A DNA stretch of 64,000 nucleotides from Siphonodentalium dalli (GCA_032622095.1 CP136064.1:146382864-146446863), one strand, 5' to 3'. Positions 23,473 through 35,283 are shown, counted from the stretch's first letter. A program made the numbers and translations. Notes: generated by a model from the sequence alone, not told the origin.

Positions 23473-26231
23473 ATTAATACAAATCTACGATTCTCGACCG
23501 ATCGGGACGAAACTTGGTACGTGTGTGTAGTTTGACCAGGCGGTGAACGTTGTCGTATTGGCGAGCCCGTGCGGCGCCCGCTTCGCGCATGCGCAGACGT
23601 GATCTCGGAAACGGGTGGAGCTATCGACTTGAAATTTGCTATGTGAATGTATCTTGCCCCGGATACGAATTTTATCGGGTCGCCGAGCCCGTGCGACGCC
23701 AGCTTCACGCATGCGCAGACGAGATCTCGGAAACGGGTGGAGCTATCGACTTGAAATTTGGTATGTGAATGTATCTTGCCCCGGATACGAATTTTATCGG
23801 GTCGCCGAGCCCGTGCGACGCCAGCTTCGCGCATGCGCAGACCAGATCTCGGAAACGGGTAGAGCTATCGACTTGAAATTTGGTTTTTGAATAGCCCGGA
23901 CAACGTCGGGCTCATCGGCTAGTCTCATATATATTTTGAAGACCTCTGTTTGTTTGTTTGTTTGGTTGTCTGTATGTCATTTATACAAATCTACGATTCT
24001 CGACCGATCGGGACGAAACTTGGTACGTGTGTGTAGTTTGACCAGGCGGTGGACGTTGTCGTATTGGCGAGCCCGTGTGGCGCCCTCTTTGCGCATGCGC
24101 AGACGAGATCTCGGAAACGGGTGGAGTTATCGACTTGAAATTTGCTATGTGAATGTATCTTGCCCCGGATACGAATTTTATCGGGTCGCCGAGCCCGTGC
24201 GACACCAGCTTCGTGCATGCGCAGACCAGATCTCGGAAACAGGTAGAGCTATCGACTTGAAATTAGTTTTTTGAATAGCCCGGACAACGTCGGGCTGGGT
24301 AGAGCTATCGACTTGAAATTTGTATCGGGTCGCCGAGCCCGTGCGACGCAAGCTTCGCGCATGGAACGAATTTTATCGGGTCGCCGAGCCCGTGCGATGC
24401 CAGATTCGCGCATGCGCAGACCAGATCTCGGAAACGGGTGGAGCTATCGACTTGAAATTTGGTTTTTGAATAGCCCGGACAACGTCGGGCTCATCGGCTA
24501 GTCTCATATATATTTTGAAGACCTCTGTCTGTATGTCTGTCTGTATGTCTGTCTGTCTGTATGTATGTATGTATGTATGTATGTATGTCATTTATACATA
24601 CGATTCTCGACCGATCGGGACGAAACTTGTTACGTGTGTGTAGTTTGACCAGGTGGTCGTCGTTGTCGTATTGGCGAGCCCGTGCGGCGCCCGTGCAGCG
24701 CATGCGCAAACGAGATCTCGGAAACGGGTGGAGCTATCGACTTGAAATTTGCTATGTGAATGTATCTTCCCCCGGATACGAATTTTATCGGGTCGCCGAG
24801 CCCGTGCGACATCAGCTTCGCGCATGCGCAGACTAGATCTTGAAAACGGGTGGACCCATCGACTTGAAATTTGGTATGTGAATGTATCTTGCCCCGGTTA
24901 CGAATTTTATCGGGTCGCCGAGCCCGTGCGATGCCAGCTTCGCGCATGCGCAGACCAGATCTCGGAAACGGATAGAGCTATCGACTTGAAATTTGGTTTT
25001 TTAATAGCCCGGACAACGTCGGGCTGGGTAGAGCTATCGACTTGAAATTTGCATGCGCAGACCAGATCTTGAAAACGGGTGGAGCTATCGACTTGAAATT
25101 TGGTTTTTGAATAGCCCGGACAACGTCGGGCTCATCGGCTAGTCTATATTTTGGGAAATCTGTGTGTGTGTGTGTGTGTGTGTGTGTCTGTTCGCGATAG
25201 ACTCGAAAACGGCTGAGCCGATATCGATGAAACTTGGTGTGTGGGGTACTTTCGGCCGGGGAGAGGCATGGGCCTATTAATTTGCCCGTTCGGCGTGACA
25301 TTGACCTTGAAATTGGGTCATTTCAAGGTCGAACGCCCGAGTATCACGGGATTTCGATGAAAATTAGTCTCTAGGGATACTTTCGTTTGGGGAGTATCGT
25401 AAGCCTATTCATTTGCCCGTGCGATGTGACCCTGACCTTGAAATCGGGTCAATTCAAGGTCAAATCGCGAATTTTGATGGGATTTCGACGAAATTTGATA
25501 CATGGGGTTTCTTTTGTACACTGAGTGTTTTCGGCGGGTCAAATCATGACCCCGACCTGACCTTTACCTTCAAAATGATCAATTCGAGGTCAAATCGGGT
25601 AAAACCGGATGGATTTCGACGGGTACTTTTGTCGGGTACTTTTGTCCGGTGCAGTGTTTTGGATGCATCAAATCGTTACCCCACCTGACCTTGACCTTCA
25701 AAATGGACAATTCAAGGTCAAATCGCGCAATTCGCCTAAAAGCAGAGGGGAAACAGCCCGGACGAAGTCGGGTCCATCAGCTAGAGAAAATATCACGGGA
25801 TTTTGATGAAATTTAGTGTCTAGAGATACTTTCGTATGGGGAGTGTCATAAGCCTATTCATTTGCCCGTTCGACGTGGCATTGACCTTGAAATCGGGTCA
25901 ATTCAAGGTCAAATCACGAATTTTGATGGGATTTCGACGAAATTTGATACATAGGGTTACTTTTGTCCACTGAGTGTTTTGGACGGGTCAAATCGTTACC
26001 CCGACCTTACCTTGACCTTCAAAATTGTCAATTCAAGGTCAAATCTGGTAAAACCGGGTGGATTTCTACGGGTACTTTTGTCGGGTACTTTTGTCCGGGC
26101 AGTGTTTTGTCCGGGTCAAATCGTGACCCACCTGACCTTGACCTTCAAAATGGACAATTCAAGGTCAAATCGCGCAATTCGCCGAAAAGCAGAGGGGAGA
26201 CAGCCCGGACGAAGTCGGGTCCACCTGCTAG
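23401..26231 (+). mobile_element. Tail-to-head array of non-autonomous Helitrons (copy B)
   Basis: Four exact CTAG|TC junctions or ends are visible: units 23401-23922, 23923-24501 and 24502-25142 belong to one family (TCTCATATATATTTTGAAGACC), and 25143-25784 belongs to another (TCTATATTTTGGGAAATCTG). A further part with the second family's hairpin and CTAG ends at 26231. Each 3' end has the AGCCCGGAC...GTCGGG hairpin about 6-8 bases before CTAG. The left flank ATA|TC and right flank CTAG|TTATA suit the A/T insertion rule. No Rep/helicase is encoded. Confidence 0.8.
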
Positions 26232-26331
26232 TTATATATATATAATTGAAGGTAAGCCATCTTCGATTCAATAGTCTGAATTGTGCAGCAACATATATTA
26301 TATTTCATATATATATATAATGTCTTAAAAC

Positions 26332-27183
26332 AATCCCAGCACGATTGGGCCAAACCAACAGCTGCTTGTGAGGTTTCCCAATATCGGCGCCTCTGACATA
26401 ATAGTTCCCGGGACAGTGCGCCTGGCATTTACAATCACGCTGACCTCCATGGATCCAAACAGGACAGTGTAGCAGAACTTAGGCCAGGCTATTGTGAAAA
26501 AGACCACAATCAAGATCAGCGGAAATGAGGTCAACTCGATCGACGACTCCGATGTTCTCTACTACTACCTAGACATGTGGAAGACCACCCATGAGAGAGA
26601 AAATGCGCAGTATCAGGGGATTGATGAGTCTGCCAAACAAAATACGACAAAATATGCCTAAAGGCAGGAGATAAAGACAATGCGTAGCTAAAGACAAGGC
26701 TATCGCGAAAGCCTACATGAATCACTATTACATCCCGCCGACTTTGAACTGTTGGAGAGTCAAATGCCCTTCTACCAAAGCGCACTCGGGGACCGACTCG
26801 AGTACGAGCTAACTTTAAATGACTACAGCTGGGTGATCAGGGCTACCGATACCAAGTCCGAGTGCACCATCGCCAACATCAGCCTGGAGTTTGACAAGGT
26901 TACCCAGCCTGATCTGGCCCGTATGATCCACAGCCAGTATGCAGGCCATGTCGCAATACTTTATGACCGCAACCTCCACCACCGCAAGATAGTTACAATC
27001 AAAAAAGAAACACTAATGAATATCAACCTCAACATCCCGAGTCGGAGTATGAAAGGCATCTTGTTCCTCTTCGAAGAGGCCGGAGATCCTTTCGAAAGAA
27101 AAACTGAAGACTTCTACAATCCAAAGATCAATAAGGTTGAGATGACTGTGGGGGGTGTACGTATACCTAGATATATGTATTAG
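26332..27183 (+). pseudogene. Capsid-like protein of virus-like element, copy B
   Basis: The longest copy. It opens with a strand-rich region (NPSTIGPNQQLLVRFPNIGA, VRLAFTITLTS) broken by a TAG at 26470-26472, more stops and shifts at 26655-26720. From 26752 an open frame runs to the TAG at 27181 (143 codons) with FYQSALGDRLEYELTLNDYS, the YDRN/HHRK block, NLNIPSRSMKGILFLFEEAG and YNPKINKVEMTVGG. The beta-rich pattern and its place at the head of a set of small genes suggest a major structural protein. That it is a jelly-roll capsid is inference from memory of related elements, untested here. Confidence 0.5.
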
Positions 27184-27235
27184 ACTTCGTCAGGTAAGAC
27201 AATGATAAAAGCTTGCATTAAAGACAATTACAAAT

Positions 27236-27803
27236 ATGAATTGTGATTACTTGATCAATGAGTTGTTGAAAGAGCAGACGGAGGATGCAGCTAGTTCCGT
27301 AGGAACTGTCGGGACGATAGCAGAACCTGCTGCCACTAGATCAACTGGGGATGACGCTGCATTTGGAAATGTTGATGCTGTTCATCGGCACTGGGAAAGG
27401 CTTACTGCACTGGCAGCAGGGGGTCAGGCCATACAGTATATGGGGAAAGCATTCACGGCAGACCAAGTCGACGCAATGGACGGCGAGGAGGTGGAGAAGC
27501 TATATGCCCGTTTTGAGGCATGGCTGGGTGCCGCAATGACAAAGACACTGGGGCAGGCATGCATGGTATGCAGGGTTTGCCAGCGTCCTCCTCCCGATTC
27601 CCATCGAGAGCCAATCGAAGCTGGTCACTGATCTCGAGGCCGACACCTTTGTTGGGCATGTGCTGTACCATCTATATGGAATGTATTTAGCGCCCTTGAC
27701 TGCTGCATTGACCACTGCAAAGCATTGTCAATTTGGACACGTCTGTCCACGAACTATGGACGAAGAAGACAATTTGCTCTGCAAATCTGAAACTGATGGA
27801 TGA
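27236..27803 (+). pseudogene. Small conserved protein of virus-like element, copy B
   Basis: Homologue of 6883-7453, starting 52 bases after the capsid-like stop. The first 100 or so codons are open, and the same one-base shift near 27556 then moves the rest to another frame ending TGA 27801-27803. The shared lesion dates it before the duplication. Conserved features are YMGKAFTADQVDAMDGEEVE, the AAMTKTLGQA block and CQFGHVCP. The function is unknown. Confidence 0.6.
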
Positions 27804-28457
27804 GCCAATTAATAGGGTGACCACCGCAGCTGGGCCGCTACCGTAGGAGTATACCCCCAACAAAGGGGATCCTGTCCTAAAGGACATACGCAGCGACACG
27901 CCAGTGGCAAGGGCGACAAAACTAAGGTCTCCAAAGGATCCCAAGAAGGTCGCGGGTGCTGCAGCTCATCGGAAAAAAACATGAGAAGCTCATCCAGGAG
28001 CTCCGTGAATCCAAGGCCTCTATAGAACCAACCCCAGTAGCTACTGCTATTAATTCCTGCCACGACTGCACCGCTATCGGAGTAGCGAGAACAACACCCA
28101 TCTGCCACTGGTGGTACCCCCAATGGAGGGGGTAATAACAACCGTCCTAAAGGACCTGCTACTGTTGGTCACAGCAGTGGCTCTCCGAGCTCTGATTGTT
28201 CCATAGCTGTACCTTCGGAACTGTGGCTAGTCGGCGGGCTAGGGTTGGTCAATGTGGTGTTGTTGTTCTGCAGGAACTATCAGAACGTGGCCCAACGCAC
28301 GCAAGCACCTGTGACGCAGAGCGACTGTCGTCAAGAAATGACCCCGCAAAAAACAAAACATCCAGAATGTGGCCCAACGCACGCAAGCACCTGTGACGCA
28401 GAGCAACTGTCGTCAAGAAATGACACCGCAAAAAACAAAACATCAATTAAAGGATGA
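27796..28457 (+). pseudogene. Single-span membrane protein, copy B (unsplit)
   Basis: The start ATG 27796 overlaps the previous stop. It shares the early TAG with copy A and adds a one-base A-run expansion at 27977. Order: short acidic start, basic region, Gly/Asn/Ser-rich linker, membrane span ELWLVGGLGLVNVVLLFC (about 28216-28269), polar tail built of the 82-bp repeat (28283 and 28365), stop at 28455-28457. This copy shows the site where the LTR element sits in copy A. Confidence 0.5.
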
Positions 28458-28516
28458 TCCATTCTATATGGAATAATTATTACAAAGTAATATAGATATA
28501 CATATATATAGCAGAT

Positions 28517-28754
28517 ATGTCTTCCCCAAGTACTGATGGAAAGATGCTCGTAAATGCGGTGTACCACGACGCCGTGTTATCTGGTCTTGCCATCGGCTAC
28601 CCCCTCTGGGCTAAATGGCTATTGGTTGTCCTTCCCCTAAACTGGACTTCACGCCCCGTGATATGGGTATGTCGTTGTTGATGTCGTGCTCGCCGCGGCC
28701 ACGAAAGATATGCTAATTAAACAGGGGCTCATTCCATCCAATATTATGAAGTAA
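28517..28754 (+). pseudogene. Small membrane protein of virus-like element, copy B
   Basis: Same gene and same lesions as 21491-21728. One hydrophobic segment (residues about 18-40) and a C-terminal ATKDMLIKQGLIPS block. TAA is 2 bases before the next ATG at 28757. Confidence 0.5.
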
Positions 28755-28756
28755 TT

Positions 28757-28909
28757 ATGGTGTCTGCCGCAATGTTGCTCGGAGGTGCACTCGCCAATGC
28801 ATTAGCATTCAGCGGGTCAAGCTATCTCTTTTCGATGTTGAGAAATTCGGGAGTTGGCGCGGAACGAAAATGCTATGATTTAGCTATAGAACAACTGCAG
28901 ACTGCCGAG
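28757..28909 (+). pseudogene. Last small gene of virus-like element, copy B, 5' part
   Basis: Starts MVSAAMLLGGALANALAFSG with an N-terminal hydrophobic segment, continuing to the EQLQTAE block. It is interrupted at 28909/28910 by a LINE and continues at 30826. Confidence 0.55.
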
Positions 28910-28911
28910 AT

Positions 28912-30325
28912 ATGTATAATAAAATAAAAGTATGTGTTAAGGGAAATGATTCCCAATCTGATTTATTTACGTGCTCTATTGGACTTTTCCAAGGTGAAAT
29001 CATGTCACCTTTTCTATTTTCTTTATACATAAACGATCTGACTAATTTTATGGATGATTGTGCAATTAGTAATCTGAACTATCTAGACGAATTATTCTTC
29101 GATCATATAGGCACATACATAAAATTACTATGTCTGTTTTATGCGGACGACACTGTTATTTTAACCGACACGGAGGAAACTATGCAACGTGCCCTCTTGG
29201 CGTTTGCAGATTACGCTGATTCCTGGAGACTCCAGGTAAATACAAGAAAAACGAAAGTTCTCATTTTCTGCAACAAAATGCACAAACGTTTGCCAGTTTT
29301 TACTTATAACGGAGGCGAACTAGAAATAGTCAAAGAGTTTAACTACTTAGGTGTTAATTTCTTTTATAACGGCAGATTCTGCAATTTCTTGAAGAAAACG
29401 CTAAATGTTTCATCAAAGGCTATGTTCAGTCTATTCAATAAGGTCCGTAAACTACATCTGCCAATTGATATGATGTTGAATTTATTTGATACTATGATCA
29501 TGCCAATAATGTTATATGGTAGCGAGATATGGTGTTTTAAGAGAATCCACACCCTCGAGGCTCTACATATGAAATTTTGTAAAATATTACTAGGCATGAA
29601 ATCTAGTACACCTAATTATATGGTGTACGGAGAACTTGGTAGACATCCCATTTTAGTGGAAATAAAGTGCAGAGTATTAACTTATTGGTCAAAAATTGTA
29701 TCTAGCGATGGATCAGAACTGGCTAAGAACATATATCTTATTGTAAAGCAATTACACGCCAACGATCCCAAGTTAACACGCAAGTCAAAATGGCTTAACT
29801 TTGTGACAAACACCCTGAATGAACTTGATCTATGTTCTGTATGGGAGTCACAGTCTGCTTTATCTAAACAGGACATTCGCAATATTAAGACCTTTCTTAT
29901 AGAGCAGCATTGGGCTAAACTTTTTTATCGATTTAGAATTATCTGATTCATCAAGAGCAACTTTTTACAGAAATATTAAAACCAGCCCCTGTATTAGCCG
30001 GTATTTGCTTCAGTTGCCAGATCATCTCATCCCTTATATGGTGAAATTTAGAACAGCCAACCACCGACTCCCCGTTGAAAAACGGCGGTGGCGAAACAGT
30101 ATACCTTGTAATATATGTGAACAGTGCGGTAACGGGATAGGGGACGAGTATCATCTCCTACTGATATGCGACGAATTTAGAGATATCCGTGAACAGTTCA
30201 TTCCAAAATACTATTGGCTATCTCCAACGCGAGAAAAGTTTTATGGTTTGATATCTATAGCTAATATATCGCTCCTGAAGAGGGTGAGTATATTTCTAAA
30301 ATTAGCCTTCAGAAAATTGAAATAA
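28912..30325 (+). pseudogene. LINE reverse transcriptase, truncated
   Basis: An open frame 28912-29946 (344 codons) begins within the fingers/palm (KIKVCVKGND). It has LFQGEIMSPFLFSLYINDL, the catalytic FYADDTVI box, a thumb with EFNYLGVNF, and a conserved C-terminal YGELGRHPI block. A one-base shift near 29943 moves the remainder into the frame 30005-30325. That part has a Cys/His cluster, CNIC...GDEYHLLLIC, of the kind found at the C-terminus of jockey/CR1-type LINEs. No endonuclease domain remains, so it is inactive. Clade assignment is tentative. Confidence 0.8.
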
Positions 30326-30418
30326 TAACTTACAACCATACTGATGATCTGGCATTAACAGCATTTACATATATATGTAATTACTCCTATATGTAATTAC
30401 ATCTATATGTAATTACTC

Positions 30419-30419
<1 letters not shown>

Positions 30420-30482
<63 letters not shown>

Positions 30483-30513
30483 CTATATATATATATGTAT
30501 GTGTATGTGTATG

Positions 30514-30564
<51 letters not shown>

Positions 30565-30580
30565 CTATATATATATGTAT
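30420..30580. repeat. (TA)n microsatellite in the LINE 3' region
   Basis: Two long TATATA runs separated by GCTATATATATATATGTATGTG. A smaller series of TATGTA motifs extends to about 30630. Confidence 0.9.
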
Positions 30581-30825
30581 ATATATAGCTGTATAAATAC
30601 TATATATGTATGTATATGTATATCACTATTTGTGTGAGTCGATCGACAGATAGACTCGTGATTTTAATAATGAATTTATTACTTATATAATCCATATGTA
30701 GTATGATGCCAAAATGCTTATTGAAATATCTTTATGTATATAGTGTATATATGTGCGTGTATGTTCCACCTTAAATGGTGGCTTTATGCATTAAACAATT
30801 CAAAAACAATTCAATTCAAAACAAA

Positions 30826-31092
30826 CAGAATGGTCCCGAAAACGAACTGAACGAAATGAAGAACTCTGTCGCAATGGACACGCTGTTCAAACTTTCCGTG
30901 ACGTCGATGCTGCAATCCACGTTTACGCACATGCAGGTCACTGGGAAAAACGCAGCTGAGCTGCAACTGGCCCCTGAGTTCCAAACTTTCCGACTTCTAC
31001 ACCCCCTCAGATGACCAAAAAAACGCGAGATAACCTATATTGTCTTCGCAATGGCCGCAACGGGTGTAGTGGCTTATAAGCTGACCAAGTGA
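30826..31092 (+). pseudogene. Last small gene of virus-like element, copy B, 3' part
   Basis: Resumes after the LINE in the frame EWSRKRTERNEEL...GHAVQTFRDVDAAIH, then two shifts (about 30950 and 31017). The end reads ITYIVFAMAATGVVAYKLTK with TGA at 31090-31092, giving a C-terminal hydrophobic segment. Together with 28757-28909 it would encode about 140 residues with hydrophobic segments at both ends. Confidence 0.55.
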
Positions 31093-31705
31093 ATATATGG
31101 AGAGCCTGGGCCGGCAGGGTAGTGAGCAGTCCCTGAGCCCTCCTGATTATGTAATTAAGGTTTTTATTATTATAAATAATATATTATTTATAATAATTTT
31201 TCACGTATTTGTTTTATTTTTGCGTTTAATTTTTTTTTCTTGCAGAATTTTATAATGAGGCAAGTCGAAACGGGTTCGGTCCGCCCAATATTGCCAGAGT
31301 TATGGCCACTTTTCGACTTAGATGTTTGTCTGTTTGAGCTTTCCGGATGATAACTTTACTTTTAATTTTTAAATTCAAATAAATCTCTTAATATTTCAGA
31401 AGAGAAAAGCAAATTTAGAATTTGGTCATGGTCCGATGAATTTTGACAGAATTAAAAAAAAGCTATTTTACTAAAAAGCCACCTTTTCACCTTTTCACCT
31501 TTTAAATTTTTGCATAATTTATGATGAGTTCCCTTTTTTAATGATGGCTGACTGCCAGTGCGCTGAATTAGGTATGTACTCAGTATGGACATATGGCACA
31601 CACTGTGACATTTAACGTCCATTCTCAGCACAGAAATATAGCATCCAAGAGATCAAGCCTTCTATGCTTTAAATGTTCTGAGCGAAGAGACTTTGCCCTA
31701 TTTTT
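31093..31705. other. Non-coding stretch, no gene recognised
   Basis: AT-rich. A segment at about 31250-31320 (GTTCGGTCCG, TTTTCGACTTAGA) resembles the body of the dispersed repeat at 52290-52390, so it is likely repeat-derived. Confidence 0.4.
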
Positions 31706-32360
31706 AGCTCAACTTTACTTTGTAAAGGTTGAGCTATTGCCATGGCTTGGTATCCGTCGTCCGTGTGAGTGAGGGTGTATGAGGGAGGGTGCGTGTGTGA
31801 TTTCCTTTAGCATGGGCTACAGGTCGTACCTTTGTTCGGATCATTAGAAAATTTGTCATAGCTGTTGACATTGACATGTAGATGGGAACGAGTCATATCG
31901 GGGTCATTCGGAAAAAAAACATGGCCGCCAGCAGCCATCTTGGATTTCAAAATTCAATCCATTAGCACGGGCTACAGGTCGTACTCTTTGTCTGATCATC
32001 ATGAAATATGTCATGGATGTTAACAATGACATGTAGATGGGAACGAGTCTTTTTCGGGTCATTCGGACAAAAAACATGGCTGCCAGCAGCCATCTTGGAT
32101 TTTACTCTTTGCATGACTAAATCCTTTGGCACGGGCTACAGGTCGGATCATTATGGAAATTTGTCACAACTGTTGACATTGACATGTAGATGGGAACGAG
32201 TCATTTTGGGGTCATTCGGCAAAAAAACATGGCTACCAGTGGCCATCTTGGATTTTACTCTTTGCCTTTCAACTTTCCACATTCCTAATCACTCCATTGA
32301 CTATCACACATGAAATTATTCCATTTCCAAGTTGAGCTACAGTGTCATTGACACTTTCAT
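31706..32360 (+). mobile_element. MITE-like repeat, family 1, copy 1
   Basis: Begins TTAGCTCAACTTTACTTTGTAAAGG and ends AAGTTGAGCTACAGTGTCAT followed by TGACACTTTCAT. AGCTCAACTT and AAGTTGAGCT are inverted. The body holds repeats of about 155 bp with GACATGTAGATGGGAACGAG, CATTCGG.CAAAAAACATGG and GCCATCTTGGATTT. Other copies are at 35284-36632 and 51290-51811. It ends 10 bases before a Ras exon. Confidence 0.75.
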
Positions 32361-32370
32361 TTAATTTCAG

Positions 32371-32556
32371 AGCTGCCTGTTAGACATCCTTGATACTGCT
32401 GGGCAGGAGGAGTATTCTAACATGAGAGACCAGTACATGCGTACTGGTGATGGCTTCCTGGTTATCTTTGCCATTGATAATGCCAACAGCTTTAATGAAG
32501 CCAAGGCTATGATTGAGATCGCCAGAAGAATCAAAGACAATGAGTCTGTACCAGCT
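32371..32556 (+). CDS. Ras-family exon with switch II (G3)
   Basis: 62 codons, starting [16 protein letters not shown] and ending DNESVPA. Residues 5-15 match H-Ras residues 54-64 around the DTAGQEEY G3 motif, then [12 protein letters not shown] and a helix-3 region ([12 protein letters not shown]). Borders: TTTAATTTCAG| at the left and |GTAAGT at the right; both in phase 0. The exon has no start or stop and is clearly internal. In the cell this is the nucleotide-sensing switch II part of a small GTPase. The matching P-loop exon for this domain is not visible in the preceding 32 kb. The upstream intron ends within a few bases of a MITE end. Confidence 0.9.
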
Positions 32557-35283
32557 GTAAGTTTATGTATCAATGTACTTCGAAAGCCAGCTCGCATATA
32601 TAGCTTAGAATTTCAATTTGTTGTTTGACGATTGTCTGTAGTAAATACATGTTCATATGACCAAGACATGGGCTATTGTGCCAAAGTTTCATAAAAAAGA
32701 ATGTGATGTACTCCAGAGATCAAAATATGTTGAACAAATTATTCTGACTTCATACAACGTAGATGATATTGAAGATAAAGAAATTATCGCATAAAAATGA
32801 TAAAATTGGTCCATGCTACATGTATTATATGCAATTATTCATTGTTCACATTTCTTAGACAAACGTGTTGTTATTCACCATCTTCATGTGGCATTTCTAT
32901 CCAATGACAACCTTGAAATGCCAGTTAATCAAGCTAAATGGTTGATACCTTTACGCCTACGGGTCAGATCCAGCCGTGACGCACATTGTGTCTACATATC
33001 ATTGATGAAATTCACTAAATGTGTAGAAGATATAGGTGCGTCTATATATGTACTAGAATGTTTCTATCCACATGTATATACCCACAATCGCATGACACGG
33101 AATTGTCACATAAAGTGTGAAGGGTATACAATGTACGTGCGAATTTTCATTTTTCCTCTTGATATTGAAGAAAATAATGTTACTTTGAAACTCTCCAGCT
33201 CCGATAACCAACTTGCCCACCAATTAAGTAAACCCCAGATTATTCGCTTTTCCCTCCTGTCCTTTTCACTTTCGCCAGCACTGGAAAACCTATTATAGCC
33301 TGATGCTTCCGTACTAGACCACCGATGCCCATATAATTGATGTTCCGAATAGTCGTTATAAGTAGAAATGTTGACACTGTGTTTTCAAATAATCCAGATT
33401 CGTAGCAATTTAATTTATTTTTAATTAATTTCCAGATAGTCCCTCGTAATAAGTGGACATCGTGTTGGTTCCTGCAGTAGATACTGCTTAGTTGGAACAT
33501 TTCGGGCTGAACTGATTGTGGTAGTATATTATTGGCAACATGTTTAATAGGTCTGTCATCGTTAGCTCACAACGGAAGTGTTGTTTCGTCTTTCCTCTGA
33601 GCAGAACTTAAATTTCGACAATTTTCGGTGGCCATTTTGGTAGCCATCTTAGCATTTTGAATCGTGATTGGCTACTCATAAGCACAAAAAACATTAATTT
33701 CAATCAATGATGTGTATTGGTGCCGAATTGGCGTTTTGTCGAATGGGTTTTCGTGAATAACTACATATTTGCTATTTTCATTATTATTGGCGACCATGTT
33801 GGACGCCATCTTGAATTCTGTATTTTCCCAAAAGCGGATTTTAGCGGATTTTGGATATGTTATACACGAGATTCTCCCGCGTCGAATGACAACAAAACCG
33901 TTTCTTTACCAATTCCTTCTGGGTCTAACCCTCTGACGACCATTCTAAATATCTGCCATTTTCCATATTTTGACCGCCATTTTGGCAGCCATTTTAAGAC
34001 AAAGCGCCAATTTGGGTTTCATTGAATTGGAGCAATTATAGATAATGGTATGCCCAACTTACATTGTACAGTTCTGTCCATTTCTTGTTGATATACGACT
34101 GGAATCCCAATGGCGATATTTGTGGAATTTTATACCGCGTTCTGTAAAATCAAATTTTTGAGGGTGTATATGAGTCTGGGACCCCATTTATGGTATCTTT
34201 CATTGCTCCAATGATGAATTAACATGAATATGACTAATCAATGTCGCCAGTCTGAACCATTATCAAACAACAGGAATTGATCTTTAAGATATTAGGCAAA
34301 AATTTCAAATTTTCGAGTTTAGGCCACCATTTTGGCAGCCATCTGGGGCGAGGGGTTCCATTTTTTCATTTCATCTCATTTCGGTACAGAAAGTGAATTT
34401 TGATCACTTCTGTAAGTGATCATGAGATGTACATGTACAACATCCGAATATAAGTATTTCATGCATTTCTCAAAATATTTTATCAGGGACCTGCGAATAT
34501 TTGAGATTCGATTCGATGTCGATATCGGACACCGAATACACGGAATCGGGTTGTTGATTCGGGTATTTTCGAATCGGTGGTACTTTGGTGTAGTCTCTTT
34601 ATTTGCATCTAGATAACACATGCCAAATGACCTGAAATAACAAAAAAATTCATTCCAATATATTATGTCTTGTCGCTCATAACGCCGGCTGAGATTGAAT
34701 TTTATTCATATAATCTGAATTGGATATCTGAAGTTCTGATCATGAGGTAATCAATTGAGTTCCGCATCTAGCGATCATGCATCGTGTAGACAATTATATA
34801 GTGTGATACAGATTACAAATATATGTGGCGATTGATCACCGTCACGGGTTGCGATCGAAGCACATAATTTGCATAATCCACGTCTTTTCTGAACGGCATA
34901 CATTCAAAATTACCTACGTTGGCTAATTTGCCAACCTTGTGCTTTCTTAGAACAATCGGTCTATTACATTCTTAAATCGATGTAATTATGTGTGACCAGT
35001 ATCTGCGACGCTGCCGGAAGAATTTCTTGAACTTTCCTACTTTCAGTTTCTGTTTCTAGGGAAATCGAGCGCGTGGCACCAATTTTCGATCAGTTGAATC
35101 TTGTTGATAACATTTAACACTTATGTCTGTTTTCTGGCCCCCCCCCCCCCCCCCTCCGTGAAGACAATTACTGTGAATATGTGATGTAGGTTTAACAGAT
35201 AACTACCATTGGTATCGGACTACAAACGATTATATAGCTGAACGGTGTAACCATGTCCAAGTTTATCAAATCGTTATTATCAT
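32557..35283. other. Ras intron, left part; no gene recognised
   Basis: A chance 161-codon open frame (32813-33298) has no family features. From about 33620 to 34350 the motifs GCCATTTTGG and GCAGCCATCTT recur, suggesting decayed dispersed repeat. A poly-C run lies at 35139-35154. Confidence 0.4.

Larger units (their letters stand above)
28910..30825 (+). mobile_element. 5'-truncated non-LTR retrotransposon (LINE) inserted in the last gene
   Basis: The insertion begins inside the RT domain and ends after long TA repeats and an A-rich tail (about 30796-30825, CAATTCAAAAACAATTC). 5' truncation is typical of target-primed reverse transcription. The host gene frame is visible on both sides. I could not identify a target duplication with certainty. 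Confidence 0.75.

Noticed and set aside
23266-25301. Open frames over CTGT and GT microsatellites
   Set aside because: Low-complexity translation of the simple repeats at Helitron 5' ends.
32813-33298. A 161-codon open frame in the Ras intron
   Set aside because: No domain, no splice or promoter support, and AT-rich intronic composition; probably chance.
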